Part shown: positions 48,954-57,325 of the stretch, piece by piece | Numbering within the stretch: position 1 is the first letter of the stretch | How the letters are laid out: every line of letters starts with the position of its first letter | Assembly (NCBI RefSeq): GCF_017497975.1 | Contig: NZ_JAGDEL010000020.1 | Location: forward strand, 61,611-125,610 | Length of the DNA: 64,000 nucleotides | Source: Metabacillus bambusae | GTDB lineage: Bacteria; Bacillota; Bacilli; Bacillales; Bacillaceae | Reading direction: 5' to 3' | Made by a program: the position numbers and the translations under genes | The notes under the pieces: generated by a model | Told to the model about the DNA's origin: nothing | Databases searched by the model: none | The model's input: only the letters and a program-made list of their open reading frames with translations

Positions 48954-49466
48954 ATGGATTATAAAATGTTTAAAGCTATAAATCGGCCAGGTCAGTATTC
49001 TCTAATGGATATGCTGATGATATTGATTTCAAAAAAGGCTCGTTATGTGTTTATTTTTGTTTTAGGTATAATATGGTTTAGAAGCGATTCCGATAAAAAA
49101 GTGGTTTTAAATGCAGTGAAATCTACAGTATTTACTTTGTTAATTGACACTTTAATTAAATTGTTCTATTTTAAGCCTCGTCCGTTTATGAAACGACGTG
49201 TCGGCATACTTATTCCCTCGAAGATGGACTCTTCATTTCCAAGTAAACACACTTTACTTGCGTTTGCTGTATCTACTTCATTTATTCTTCGTGTACGTGT
49301 CCTTGGATTGTTCATGATGGGACTATCTGTGTTAACGGGATTATCACGTATTTGGGTAGGACATCATTATCCTTCTGATATTATTGGAAGTGCCTTTATT
49401 GGTAGCATAACGAGCGTCGTGATTGACAAAACTTCACGTTACTTTAATTCTTTTGTTCGTCTATAA
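48954..49466 (+). CDS. PAP2-family phosphatase (BcrC-like undecaprenyl diphosphatase)
   Basis: 170 residues with about five membrane helices. All three PAP2 motifs are present: KLFYFKPRPF (K-x6-RP), SSFPSKHTL (PSxH, here PSKH) and SRIWVGHHYPSDII (SR-x5-H-x3-D). It probably dephosphorylates undecaprenyl diphosphate on the outer side of the membrane, or another lipid phosphate. A good GTAAGGAG lies upstream. It precedes a broken EEP phosphatase and is near a GT28-like glycosyltransferase and a phosphodiesterase, which suggests an envelope or glycolipid cluster. Confidence 0.88.
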   Translation: MDYKMFKAINRPGQYSLMDMLMILISKKARYVFIFVLGIIWFRSDSDKKVVLNAVKSTVFTLLIDTLIKLFYFKPRPFMKRRVGILIPSKMDSSFPSKHTLLAFAVSTSFILRVRVLGLFMMGLSVLTGLSRIWVGHHYPSDIIGSAFIGSITSVVIDKTSRYFNSFVRL

Positions 49467-49545
49467 ATGGTATAAAATTACTATTCTTACGGTACTTAGC
49501 AACAAAGATTATGGAAAAAAACTTAGCATATGTGGAGATAGTATT

Positions 49546-49966
49546 TTGGAAATCAGAGTAATAACGTTTAACATTCATCACGGTAAGGGAATTGATAAAC
49601 AAGTGGATCTTTACAGAATAGCTGAAGTAATCGAAATTAGTGATGCTGATATTATTGGTCTCAATGAGGTTGATAAACATTTTTCTAAGCGAAGCCTCTA
49701 TAAAAATCAGATTAGCTGGCTTGCAAAACAATTAAAATTAGAGCATGCTTTCAGTCCGTCTCTCTCAATAAATTCTAAAAATCTAAAAATCCAACAACGG
49801 TACGGCAGTATGGAAATGCACCTCGCTTCCCAATAGTAACAAAAAAGAGCCATTCTTTTAATTATGTATCCAGACTAAATGAAGGAAGGTCTTTGCTTGA
49901 CGCAATAATTCAAATAAACAATAAGTTATATCAAATCATGGTCACTCATTTAAGTTTTAATCCGTT
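49546..49966 (+). pseudogene. Broken endonuclease/exonuclease/phosphatase (EEP) family gene
   Basis: It begins at a TTG after GGAGA: EIRVITFNIHHGKGIDKQVD, then ADIIGLNEVDKHFSKRSLY (the EEP metal Glu). Near 49805 the frame ends in a stop. The next frame continues the family as YGNAPRFPIV, RSLLDAIIQINNKL and IMVTHLSFNP, where the catalytic HLS is seen. Homology then ends where the convergent glycosyltransferase gene begins. So one frameshift plus a 3' truncation. Confidence 0.75.
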
Positions 49967-51098
49967 GGGTAATTTCCCCTCCCCCATAAAGAAGATGTTT
50001 AACAATAAAGTCTGCACTTGCTAATGGATCTATTTTTTTCTGAAATTCCCTTGTACTATTATATAAAAACTCCATCTCTTGGGAAGAAAAGAGCAATTTT
50101 TCGAGTATATTATTGATGTTTTCGACGTCATCAATTTTAACAGCCAAATGATTGTTTACTAAAAAGTCACAATTTTTTTCTTCATGTCCTGGTATTGGTT
50201 GATAGATATACAAAGCCAGGCCTTTTGCTAATGCTTCGTAACAGGTTAAGCCACCCGGTTTTGTAATGAGTAAATCAGTGGCTTCCATCCATTCATCAAT
50301 AAGATCAACAAACCCTAGTATATGAATATGGGGATGATGAAACCTTTCATCTCTTAAAAAGGAACTTCTTAGTGATTCGTTGTTCCCAGTACAAATGATA
50401 ACCTGAATATTTTCTTTCCATTTTAAAAGAGCATTGGCGAGTTTCTGAATTCCCCCTAATCCCAATCCCCCTCCCATGAGCATTAGGGTAGGGATATCTT
50501 TTAAATTTAATTTTTTTCGCATTTCCTGTTTATTTTTTCGAACCCAAAAATTTGATCTTATAGGTATACCAGTAATGGCAATACGTTTCTCTGGTATTCC
50601 CATATCTATTAATTGGTTATATACATCCATATTTGAAACCATATAAAAATCTACTTCAGGTTGAGCCCATGCTCCATGAACATGAAAATCTGTTACTACC
50701 GTGCAAAGAGTAAACGTATAACCCTTTTTCTTTAACCGAGATGCTGTTGAACTGGTAAATGGGTGCGTACAGACGATAAGGTGAGGTTTTTCATTTTCAA
50801 GAAGAACTTCAATTTGTCTGTGAATCAGCTGGTGAATGACGTACTTTTTCCAATTGGAAAGAGGCTTGTTATGTTTATATTGATAAATTTTTCTCCATAA
50901 TGATGGAGAATGTTCGATCATTTTTAGATAGGAGTCAACGATTAGCTTAGTGCTTAAAGGACGAAGTATCTGTCCTAACTCTAGAATTTGTGTTTGGGCA
51001 GATGGAGCAAGATGAGAAATTCCTTGCATCAACGCTTCTGCTACTTTTGTATGCCCGTTACCAACAGCTTCTGATAGTATTAAGACTTGTTTTTTCAT
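49950..51098 (-). CDS. GT28/MGDG synthase-like glycosyltransferase (YkoN/UgtP type)
   Basis: 382 residues. The N-terminal MGDG-synthase domain has LILSEAVGNGHTKVAEAL (the GxGH loop) and CTHPFTSSTASRLKKKGY; VTDFHVHGAWAQPEVDFYMV is typical. The C-terminal nucleotide-sugar domain has LMGGGLGLGGIQKL and DLLITKPGGLTCYEALAKGL plus PIPGHEEKN. It transfers a sugar, usually glucose, to diacylglycerol or a related lipid at the inner membrane face. The ribosome site is AAGGGTG. Its 3' end abuts the truncated EEP gene. The phosphodiesterase lies upstream on the same strand with a small membrane protein between. Confidence 0.88.
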   Translation of the reverse strand: MKKQVLILSEAVGNGHTKVAEALMQGISHLAPSAQTQILELGQILRPLSTKLIVDSYLKMIEHSPSLWRKIYQYKHNKPLSNWKKYVIHQLIHRQIEVLLENEKPHLIVCTHPFTSSTASRLKKKGYTFTLCTVVTDFHVHGAWAQPEVDFYMVSNMDVYNQLIDMGIPEKRIAITGIPIRSNFWVRKNKQEMRKKLNLKDIPTLMLMGGGLGLGGIQKLANALLKWKENIQVIICTGNNESLRSSFLRDERFHHPHIHILGFVDLIDEWMEATDLLITKPGGLTCYEALAKGLALYIYQPIPGHEEKNCDFLVNNHLAVKIDDVENINNILEKLLFSSQEMEFLYNSTREFQKKIDPLASADFIVKHLLYGGGEITQRIKT

Positions 51099-51269
51099 GA
51101 TTTACACCCTTATTTTTCTTTTTAAAATTTAGGATTCAAATATAATTAAAGATAAGAGCAATTGGAATAAATACAGGTTTTATAAAGTAATGCTTTTGAA
51201 TTATGGATTTCAAAATAATGAGAATAAGGGCTAACTCTTTCTTGAGATAGCCCCATTGAAAAAGAATAT

Positions 51270-51566
51270 CTATTGATTATTATTCTTATTAAGGATTTTA
51301 GGTGTTACTTCTTCAGCAAATTCATTAGCAAAATTTACTTGATTTTTTACAGGAATTCTCGTGTTATTTCGAAGGTTGTTATATCCTTCTTGGATTTTTT
51401 GTACCCATCTTGTAATTCGTCTTCCGATCACTCCAAGTGTCGTTAAACCAAGTAATAACCATAAAATAATGCCGCCGTTATTCGTTCTACTATTTCCAAA
51501 CATGTTAAAGAAGCGTTGATCTCTTCTTCCTCTTATTAATGAAAAAAGAGTGTATAAATTGTTCAT
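51270..51566 (-). CDS. Small membrane protein of unknown function
   Basis: 98 residues from the ATG at 51566 (an in-frame TTG at 51578 is equally unsupported by a ribosome site). A basic start with SLIRGRRDQRFFNMFGNSRT is followed by one helix, GGIILWLLLGLTTLGVIGRR, and a polar, Asn-rich tail. No family recognised. It lies between the glycosyltransferase and the phosphodiesterase on the same strand, so the three may be cotranscribed. It may act as a small adaptor of the envelope cluster. Confidence 0.55.
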   Translation of the reverse strand: MNNLYTLFSLIRGRRDQRFFNMFGNSRTNNGGIILWLLLGLTTLGVIGRRITRWVQKIQEGYNNLRNNTRIPVKNQVNFANEFAEEVTPKILNKNNNQ

Positions 51567-51695
51567 TCTGATTACCAACTATTTTTGCTTTTTGAGGAGA
51601 CAATTTTATTCTTCATTAAATCTACAGAAAATAGTGTTGGTAATTTCTATTATATTGTTTTATGTGATGTGTTAAAAATCGGGTCGGTTTTTTTT

Positions 51696-53165
51696 CTAAA
51701 TTAAAGACAGAATCCAATCTTTTAAATCCAAAATACGTAAATTTTTCGGTTTTGTATCAGTTCCGGTTACAATCATGGGAATAAGTGAATCTTGTTCATG
51801 CAATCCTCCGTGGCTGGCACCCCCAACATGCGTAGGGGATCCTTCGGCTATAAACTCATGTCCTGGTTTGGCACTAACAACTAGATAATCCCCCTCATGT
51901 GAAAAAAACGTTGAATAAAGTCTTGCCAATGCATCTGGATAAGATCCATAACTGACTTTATTTTTATTTATTGAAAGATCTAATATTTCTAGTTCACCTT
52001 CTATAAACCAAGATTGTCCATATTCATCAATAAAATCTCCTTCAGGTCGAAAAATTAGTTGTCCATCCTGAATGCCAGAAGTTACTATAATTGAATTTTC
52101 TTTTTCCCAAGCAATAACATCGATCCTATCATCTCTTTGTAAAATTTTTGCAAGTTCTTTTTGAGGTATAGTCTTAGAATCAAGTGTATAAATAAAACAC
52201 ATTCTTTCATTCGCACAAAGAATAACTTGATCTGAAGAGGAAACACCATCTTTTAATTTTGGAATTTGATATGTGTGCAACAGTTTTCTAAGATCTATCA
52301 ATGCAAGGTTACGATCATTATCAATCCATGCTTGGCCATTATCACCTAGAATAATCCATATATTATTCGATAATGCTTCTTCCCATGAAGGATAAGTGTT
52401 AAGGATGCTTTGAAGTTGCCTGTCTACTTTTTCAATTCCTTTTATATCCATCCTACCTTTTTTATGTATGCGTTGATCTAAATCAGGAAAGTAAGCAATT
52501 GTAAGTGCAGGAAGCATATCTTGTTCGATGAGATATTTCAATTCATTTGCTGTAAATTTGTCATTAAACCCATATTTCTGCCAAAAATAGGAGTGCCTTT
52601 TTGATGGATTCATTTTTGTCATTGCCCCGTATGAAAACACATTTGGCGCGTATGCGAATATTTTCCTTCTCATTCCTGTAATCAATGACATAAGAAAAGG
52701 AAAAGTTATTTGTACAGACTGGTTTCCCCTATATAATAACGTATTAATGGATGCAGTTTGGATATCTTGATCCATAAGGATTTCATGTATCGTCTTAAGT
52801 TTTTTACTCAAATGGTTATGATTCAAATTGTAAAAAATATCTTCCATGGACTGTTTTAACCCTAATTTTTTGAGTTCTCTAACATGACCTCCATAATTAA
52901 TAATTCGATTTTCTTTTTTGTTAAACCAAACTAACCCCGGGACTTTATGTTGATCACTGTAGACACCTGTTAATAATGTACTATCAACATTGACGGACAT
53001 TGTTGGAAATGGACTTACGACATTTGGAATGTTATAACCATTATCGATAAAAAATTGAAATGCAGGTGCTTTTTTATTCTTGATCGCTTCTTGTAAAGTT
53101 GGATTCATTAATGTATCTACGAACAGCATAATAATCTGCTTCTTCTCTGACGGATCTAAAGTCAT
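51696..53165 (-). CDS. Type I phosphodiesterase / nucleotide pyrophosphatase-like protein
   Basis: 489 residues from the ATG at 53165, which follows AGGAAGAG; a longer frame to 53267 is hydrophobic but lacks a ribosome site. Alkaline phosphatase superfamily: MLFVDTLMNP (first metal Asp), SPFPTMSVNVDSTLLTG with the Thr nucleophile, PDLDQRIHKKG, WIILGDNGQAW and SHGGLHEQDSLIPM with late metal His residues. It probably cleaves a phosphodiester such as a glycerophospho- or nucleotide-linked group. It is cytoplasmic by sequence. Together with PAP2 and the glycosyltransferase it suggests lipid or polyol-phosphate turnover. Confidence 0.82.
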   Translation of the reverse strand: MTLDPSEKKQIIMLFVDTLMNPTLQEAIKNKKAPAFQFFIDNGYNIPNVVSPFPTMSVNVDSTLLTGVYSDQHKVPGLVWFNKKENRIINYGGHVRELKKLGLKQSMEDIFYNLNHNHLSKKLKTIHEILMDQDIQTASINTLLYRGNQSVQITFPFLMSLITGMRRKIFAYAPNVFSYGAMTKMNPSKRHSYFWQKYGFNDKFTANELKYLIEQDMLPALTIAYFPDLDQRIHKKGRMDIKGIEKVDRQLQSILNTYPSWEEALSNNIWIILGDNGQAWIDNDRNLALIDLRKLLHTYQIPKLKDGVSSSDQVILCANERMCFIYTLDSKTIPQKELAKILQRDDRIDVIAWEKENSIIVTSGIQDGQLIFRPEGDFIDEYGQSWFIEGELEILDLSINKNKVSYGSYPDALARLYSTFFSHEGDYLVVSAKPGHEFIAEGSPTHVGGASHGGLHEQDSLIPMIVTGTDTKPKNLRILDLKDWILSLI

Positions 53166-53339
53166 TGGTAACTCTTCCTTTCGCAATAAAAACATTCCTA
53201 CTATGTTACTAAAAAAATCATCAAGAATAGGAAAAAGGTATAGATGTAACACTGAGTGACGGAACATTGATAAAGAAGAAAAATGAAAAATTGGTAAAAA
53301 TACATTTCCTAAAAATTTGATTGATTAAATCTCCCAAAG

Positions 53340-53578
53340 AAAAAATTGAACTTGTTCTTGCTAAAACACCTGCTTTTTCTATTGCCTTTTGGCAAGCTTC
53401 CTCTATCAGTACTTTTTGAGCATTTTTCAAAGGAGTCTTGTCGTAACCAGATATCTTCATATAATAGATTAAAATCTACTGAGATATTCCCTCTTGCTTC
53501 AAATGGTCCGCATACTGTTCCAATTGAAACAATAACCTGTTCATTGTGAAACAAACACGTTTGATATCCAGATAACAT
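53340..53578 (-). pseudogene. Frameshifted, truncated spoVAD remnant
   Basis: Reading on the minus strand: MLSGYQTCLFHNEQVIVSIG, then TVCGPFEARGNISVDFNLLY, then EDIWLRQDSFEK. It matches the start of stage V sporulation protein AD (GHQTWVF...PVIISTGTVGGPFEA...DLWLGQDSFEKAE). The next frame goes on as QKVLIEEACQKAIEKAGVLA and GDLINQI, again as in SpoVAD. The homology ends there, about 100 residues into a 340-residue protein. The thiolase-like core is lost. Confidence 0.8.
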
Positions 53579-53666
53579 TACATACAGATACAACTATCAA
53601 AATCAACATGATGTAGGTAATCATCATTTTGCTATTTTTCATTTGAAATACCTCATTCTTCATTTG

Positions 53667-53693
53667 AAAAAAAGGTTGGTTCAAGACCAACCT
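53667..53693 (-). terminator. Terminator after the DUF1657 gene
   Basis: AGGTTGGT and ACCAACCT around TCAAG, then seven T on the minus strand. Confidence 0.88.
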
Positions 53694-53704
53694 CTTGGTA
53701 ATCA

Positions 53705-53910
53705 TTATTGCTGTTTGTATTGCGGTTCTTCCTGCTCGATCTCTTGAAGGCGAGGTTCGATACTATCAATAACGGATTGTGTTGCTTGGCCGCATACTGG
53801 TAAAGAGTCTTAGCATGTTGATTTTCGGTACTTAATGCAAATGTTTCGAAACTTGCTTGTGTACTTTTTAAGCCTGCTAATGTTGTTTGAACTTGAATAA
53901 CAACTTTCAT
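53705..53910 (-). pseudogene. Frameshifted DUF1657 gene
   Basis: ATG at 53910 (AAGGAATTACC upstream): VIQVQTTLAGLKSTQASFET, then FALSTENQHAKTLYQYAAKQ match DUF1657. After AAKQ the frame shifts by one. The correct continuation (TQSVIDSIEPRLQEIEQEEP, then QYKQQ and TAA at 53705) lies in the next frame, as if one A were lost in AAGCAACACAA. DUF1657 genes flank spoVAC-spoVAD-spoVAEb in mobile spoVA operons, and here the spoVAD remnant follows. Confidence 0.8.
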
Positions 53911-53989
53911 GGTAATTCCTTCTAAATTTGGTTCCTAACAAATAGAATGTATAAAAACGAATAAATTATTCGTATTTTTACAAAAATAA

Positions 53990-54018
53990 AAAGCATTCTT
54001 CATTACAAAGAAATGCTC
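53990..54018 (-). terminator. Orphan terminator before repeat M
   Basis: AAGCATT and AATGCT around CTTCATTACAAAGA, five T beyond. It is almost identical to 38654-38685. Here no gene precedes it; only repeat M and then the DinB gene are upstream on this strand. Confidence 0.7.
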
Positions 54019-54050
54019 TATAACTTTAAACAATTCCATTTAAAACTTGT

Positions 54051-54130
54051 TCTACTGACCTGCACCGTTAGTGTAATAAATAAGCCTTACTCCTTATTGA
54101 AGCAAAGCACCCTAAAGTTTAAGAAGAATA
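54051..54130 (+). repeat. Patchwork repeat, copy M (long form)
   Basis: CTGACCTGCACCG-TTAGTGTAATAAATAAG, then CTCCTTATTGAAGCAAAG, then CACCCTAAAGTTTAAGAAG. It is the best-kept long copy along with C, D and F. Confidence 0.75.
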
Positions 54131-54302
54131 ATAATTGTTTTTATTCCATTCATATTCCATTATGGTTGCTGTTTTTAATGCCAGTTCTTCTCCAAATAAT
54201 TTTTCAATAACATATTTTCTGCTTAATTCCTAATGTATCTTAAATAAAATCTATAACCGTATAGTGGTAACCGCAGTAATCCTTTAAGTATTGGTCTACC
54301 CT

Positions 54303-54833
54303 TTAATTTGAAAGAGAATTTTCATTATACCACTTTCTAAGCTGATTGATATGAGCCTGGTGATAGCGGTTATGGTCAGCCATATGCCAAAGTCCCCATC
54401 GAATGGTTGCTTGCTTTTCATTTTCATGACCAAAAGTGACAACTTTATCTAAATCAGCATCTGTTAATTGTGTACATGTATCTTTTAACATTTTTAATAC
54501 ACCTTCATATTTAGACATAAGCGTGTTCAAAGACTTACCTTTGACCATCGGAAGCTTATTATTTTCATCTAACATGGGGCCATATTGCTCTTTTAATGAA
54601 TGTGGAAGTAGTTGGCCTTTTATTCTATAAACCCAATTAAGGTCAACATACATGAGATGTTTTATTAACTGAGCAGTACTATTAAAATTGTTATTTGGCC
54701 CCTTGTAATCTATTTCTTCTTGCGACATGCCATCAGTAATAAATCGTAGTCGTTGGCTATTTTCATTCACTGCGGAATATAATATTCCCACAATTGGTGA
54801 CATATCTGCTTGACCATGTAAATCGTAAAACAT
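54303..54833 (-). CDS. DinB-superfamily protein
   Basis: 176 residues, helical bundle. The metal ligands are His59 (LIKHLMYVDLNW), with His150, His154 and His158 in LWHMADHNRYHQAHI. It is closer to DUF664/YfiT-like members than the other DinB gene in the window (32158-32643). The likely role is metal-dependent thiol transfer or stress response; unproven. The start follows GGGAGG at a 10-base distance. It is flanked by repeats M (downstream) and N (upstream), like other single-gene units of the patchwork. Confidence 0.85.
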   Translation of the reverse strand: MFYDLHGQADMSPIVGILYSAVNENSQRLRFITDGMSQEEIDYKGPNNNFNSTAQLIKHLMYVDLNWVYRIKGQLLPHSLKEQYGPMLDENNKLPMVKGKSLNTLMSKYEGVLKMLKDTCTQLTDADLDKVVTFGHENEKQATIRWGLWHMADHNRYHQAHINQLRKWYNENSLSN

Positions 54834-54961
54834 CCCAGCTTTTCCTCCCTTAATATTGTTTATTTGAATAAATGTTTATAAAAACCCCCACCGTAACATC
54901 CCAATAGAAACGTGCCAATTCCGTTATTTAGTTACTATTTCTATAATCAAATAAATAGTCC

Positions 54962-54995
54962 TTCTTCAGCTAAAATGCATTTTTAGTAGGATAAC
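54962..54995 (+). repeat. Patchwork repeat, copy N (degenerate)
   Basis: TTCTTCAGCTAAAATGCATT-TTTAGTAGGATAAC. Arms and spacing fit the family; the core is changed to ATGCATTT. Confidence 0.45.
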
Positions 54996-54997
54996 AA

Positions 54998-55030
54998 ATA
55001 AAAATGAGCTGCGGGTACAACTCATTTTAA
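54998..55030 (-). terminator. Orphan terminator beside repeat N
   Basis: AAAATGAG and CTCATTTT across CTGCGGGTACAA, with five T on the minus strand. No gene ends here. The remaining gap up to 55322 shows no further signal. Confidence 0.6.
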
Positions 55031-55321
55031 TCTTTAACACTAGTTACCCTTTACTGTAAGTACAATTCTTTACAACCTTCAATAAAAAGGAAGTTTCCCT
55101 AAATGGATTCTTTTGTTTATTATCAGTCAGTTTATACATCTGAGTCGTTAGATACGCATAAAAAGTTATTGCATATGATGTGAGAAAGTGGATAACTACT
55201 AAAAAGAGGGACCAGATTTATACTTTAGCCTGCAGACGTTATTGAATATGATTTGAGATAATGGAAATTGCTAATAAATAGTTATCCATTTTCATTATCA
55301 GAAGTGGGAGGTCTCTGGGGC

Positions 55322-55822
55322 ATGCAATTGGAGCATTTGATTCTGCTAGCAATGTGGATGTTTGGATTTTTAGGCTTGATTCTGTTTATTCCAAGCAAAG
55401 ATCGGCGCAGGGGTTTCTTCGCTTTTTTGATGTTTCAAGCAATCATTTGGCTATGTGATATGCCTTCATTTCAATTTGGTTTGTTAAGCGCACCTGTACG
55501 GGAGTTCCCAAAAGCTACAGATCTCGCCGTTACAATCAATTATTTTTTTTACCCCGTTTTATTTTCAATTTTTTATGTCCATAAGAGTGTAAAAAGCAGT
55601 CTTTACTCTCGATTTACATATTTTCTTGTTTGGACCTCTACTATCACTTTGTTTGATATTGTACTTGAGAGATATATAGATTTATTAGAATATGGATTGT
55701 TGCCGTGGTATGGGATGTGGATATACATCGGGTTTCTTTTTTACGTAAGTCAAGTCTGCTGTAATTGGTTCTTTAAAGACAAAGCCTTGTTTCAAACTGA
55801 GCAGCGTTGGGGGGCCAAATGA
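55322..55822 (+). CDS. CBO0543-family membrane protein 1
   Basis: 166 residues from the ATG at 55322, just after GGGAGG; an in-frame TTG at 55268 gives a poorly supported extension. About five membrane helices. FLGLILFIPSKDRRRGFFAF, then EFPKATDLAVTINYFFYPVL are family hallmarks (basic loop after helix 1, and FPxxTxxxxxxxYFxFPVxx). DIVLERYIDLLEYGLLPWYG corresponds to the late E-x-Y-T/I-x-LI region. Function unknown. The stop overlaps the start of the next, homologous gene by four bases (ATGA), so they are translationally coupled and may form a heteromer. Confidence 0.8.
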   Translation: MQLEHLILLAMWMFGFLGLILFIPSKDRRRGFFAFLMFQAIIWLCDMPSFQFGLLSAPVREFPKATDLAVTINYFFYPVLFSIFYVHKSVKSSLYSRFTYFLVWTSTITLFDIVLERYIDLLEYGLLPWYGMWIYIGFLFYVSQVCCNWFFKDKALFQTEQRWGAK

Positions 55823-56298
55823 GAATTGAATGGTGGATCTTGTTATTGGTTTATATAGTTGCAACAAGTATTATTTTCTCCATACCCAAAAATAAAATAC
55901 GACTTGCGATAGTGGCATTTTTATTCCAACAGCTTATTACTTTTCTTATTGGTCTAGTGGTTGTAGAGTTTGGACTGCTTGAATATCCTGTTCGATTATT
56001 TGCTTCTATTAATCGAACGAGCTTCAGTTTTGAATATTATGCCTTTCCAGTCATATGTGCTGCCTTTAATGTATGGTATCCTAATGATCGAAGTATTCAT
56101 ATTCAATGGAGTTATTATATTGGATTTAGTTCTGTGTTGACTATCATTGAAGTCATTATTGAAAAATACACCGCTCTCATTAATTACATACACTGGGAAT
56201 GGTATATTACTTGGATTACATTATGTCTTGCGTTATTATTATCCCGTTTATATTGTGTTTGGTTTTTCGCCAAAGGGGAGAAGTTTAACCGAAAATAA
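55819..56298 (+). CDS. CBO0543-family membrane protein 2
   Basis: 159 residues from the ATG at 55819, four bases after a G-rich ribosome site inside the previous gene. It has the same plan as its neighbour: IIFSIPKNKIRLAIVAFLFQ, VRLFASINRTSFSFEYYAFP (closest to the family consensus), and VIIEKYTALINYIHWEWYIT. The pair probably arose by tandem duplication. Function unknown. A third relative is at 27211-27735. No terminator is clear downstream. Confidence 0.82.
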   Translation: MRIEWWILLLVYIVATSIIFSIPKNKIRLAIVAFLFQQLITFLIGLVVVEFGLLEYPVRLFASINRTSFSFEYYAFPVICAAFNVWYPNDRSIHIQWSYYIGFSSVLTIIEVIIEKYTALINYIHWEWYITWITLCLALLLSRLYCVWFFAKGEKFNRK

Positions 56299-56425
56299 AC
56301 ACTACCAATAATGGTGATTATCCTATAATTCATAATCACCTTAATATACTCTCTCCTTCTAACAGGTGAAATAAATTGTGAAAGGACCTATGTCCCTTTT
56401 ATAAATGTTACTTTCAATTATTTAT

Positions 56426-56793
56426 TTAAAGTGCCTTCAAAATTGATAGGATCGATTCAGTTAAAATTTGTACCAAAGTATTAAGCTCCTTGTTGATACT
56501 CAACGGTGGAGCGAAAACTAGTGTATCTTGACCATCAAAAACAACTGATCTACAGATTAGTCCGTTCTTTGCTGCTGAAACAATTAATGGAGCAACTGAA
56601 TTAGTGAACCTCTCTTGTGAAGATTTATTTTTAACAATTTCTATTGCACCCATTAGCCTAGACCTCTTACTTCACCGACAATTTCACATTTACTTTGAAT
56701 ATTTTGTAGGCCTTTTAATAACACATTTCCTAACTGATTAGCATTGGCTATTAGATGTTCTGATTCAAATTCGTAATTTTTTAAAGCGCATTT
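56426..56793 (-). pseudogene. C-terminal remnant of a class III aminotransferase
   Basis: The minus strand reads ALKNYEFESEHLIANANQLG, then CEIVGEVRGLG and a TAA, then one frame off LMGAIEIVKNKSSQERF and FDGQDTLVFAPPLSINKEL. This is the end of an omega-amino-acid:pyruvate-type aminotransferase (VRGxGLMxGIE, FAPPLxI). Only the last 120 or so of about 450 residues are left, with one frameshift, and the PLP lysine is gone. Confidence 0.75.
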
Positions 56794-56950
56794 TTATTAA
56801 AGAAGGTAACGAAAATGTTACTATTTATTACATATTTAGATTAACCCCATGCAATATTTCAAAAAATACGTTAGATAACCTCCCCTAAACACTTACAAGT
56901 ATTTCTTAATATTGTATTGTTAAAGTATCAAAGGTAAAGGGGGTGTCAAA

Positions 56951-57019
56951 ATGAAAAAAAACGAAGTAGGATTCCTTACATTTTTAGTTTTATCAGTCAA
57001 AATTGCATTTACTTACTGA
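56951..57019 (+). CDS. Possible 22-residue hydrophobic peptide
   Basis: ATG at 56951 behind AAAGGGGGTG: MKKNEVGFLTFLVLSVKIAF plus TY. It has one short hydrophobic stretch. A possible pheromone-like or leader peptide, or chance. The rest of 56794-57325 holds only the two hairpins listed next. Confidence 0.25.
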   Translation: MKKNEVGFLTFLVLSVKIAFTY

Positions 57020-57145
57020 TATGAACGAAACTGTCAATATCCCTCCACAATCAATGGTTCGATCTGTTGTTTGTTTTTTAAACCTCAAACTTAATGCTGT
57101 AAATATCATATATAAATCCTGTTTACATAAAAAAAGAAGGTAGCA

Positions 57146-57192
57146 AAAGAGCCACACCCTTACTATCAAGGATTTGGCTCTTTGTCATTTTT
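57146..57192 (+). terminator. Stem-loop with T run
   Basis: AAAGAGCC (57146-57153) and GGCTCTTT (57176-57183), then GTCATTTTTTATC. No annotated plus-strand gene except the 22-codon ORF precedes it. Confidence 0.6.
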
Positions 57193-57293
57193 TATCGTTG
57201 GTACATCTTTTTATACCGTTGTTTTATTAAGGTAGGTATGGCCGACTAACTTCGCCACGTCCTGTGGCAAAGTCGGCACTCGTAATCATGTAC

Positions 57294-57322
57294 TTCGAGA
57301 AAACCCCACTGATGGAGGTCTC
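57294..57322 (-). terminator. Terminator-like motif after the M14 gene
   Basis: The minus strand GAGACCTCCATCAGTGGGGT followed by TTTC lies just beyond the stop. Nearly the same sequence occurs after the YitT gene (59769-59795). The stem is short (C-rich arm with GGGG), so it may be a shared 3' processing or termination element. Confidence 0.5.
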
Positions 57323-57325
57323 ACT

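Noticed and set aside
51696..53165. Loss of a metal-binding His in the phosphodiesterase (GDNG instead of DHG)
   Set aside because: Asn at this position is normal in sulfatase-like branches of the superfamily, so it is not evidence of inactivity.
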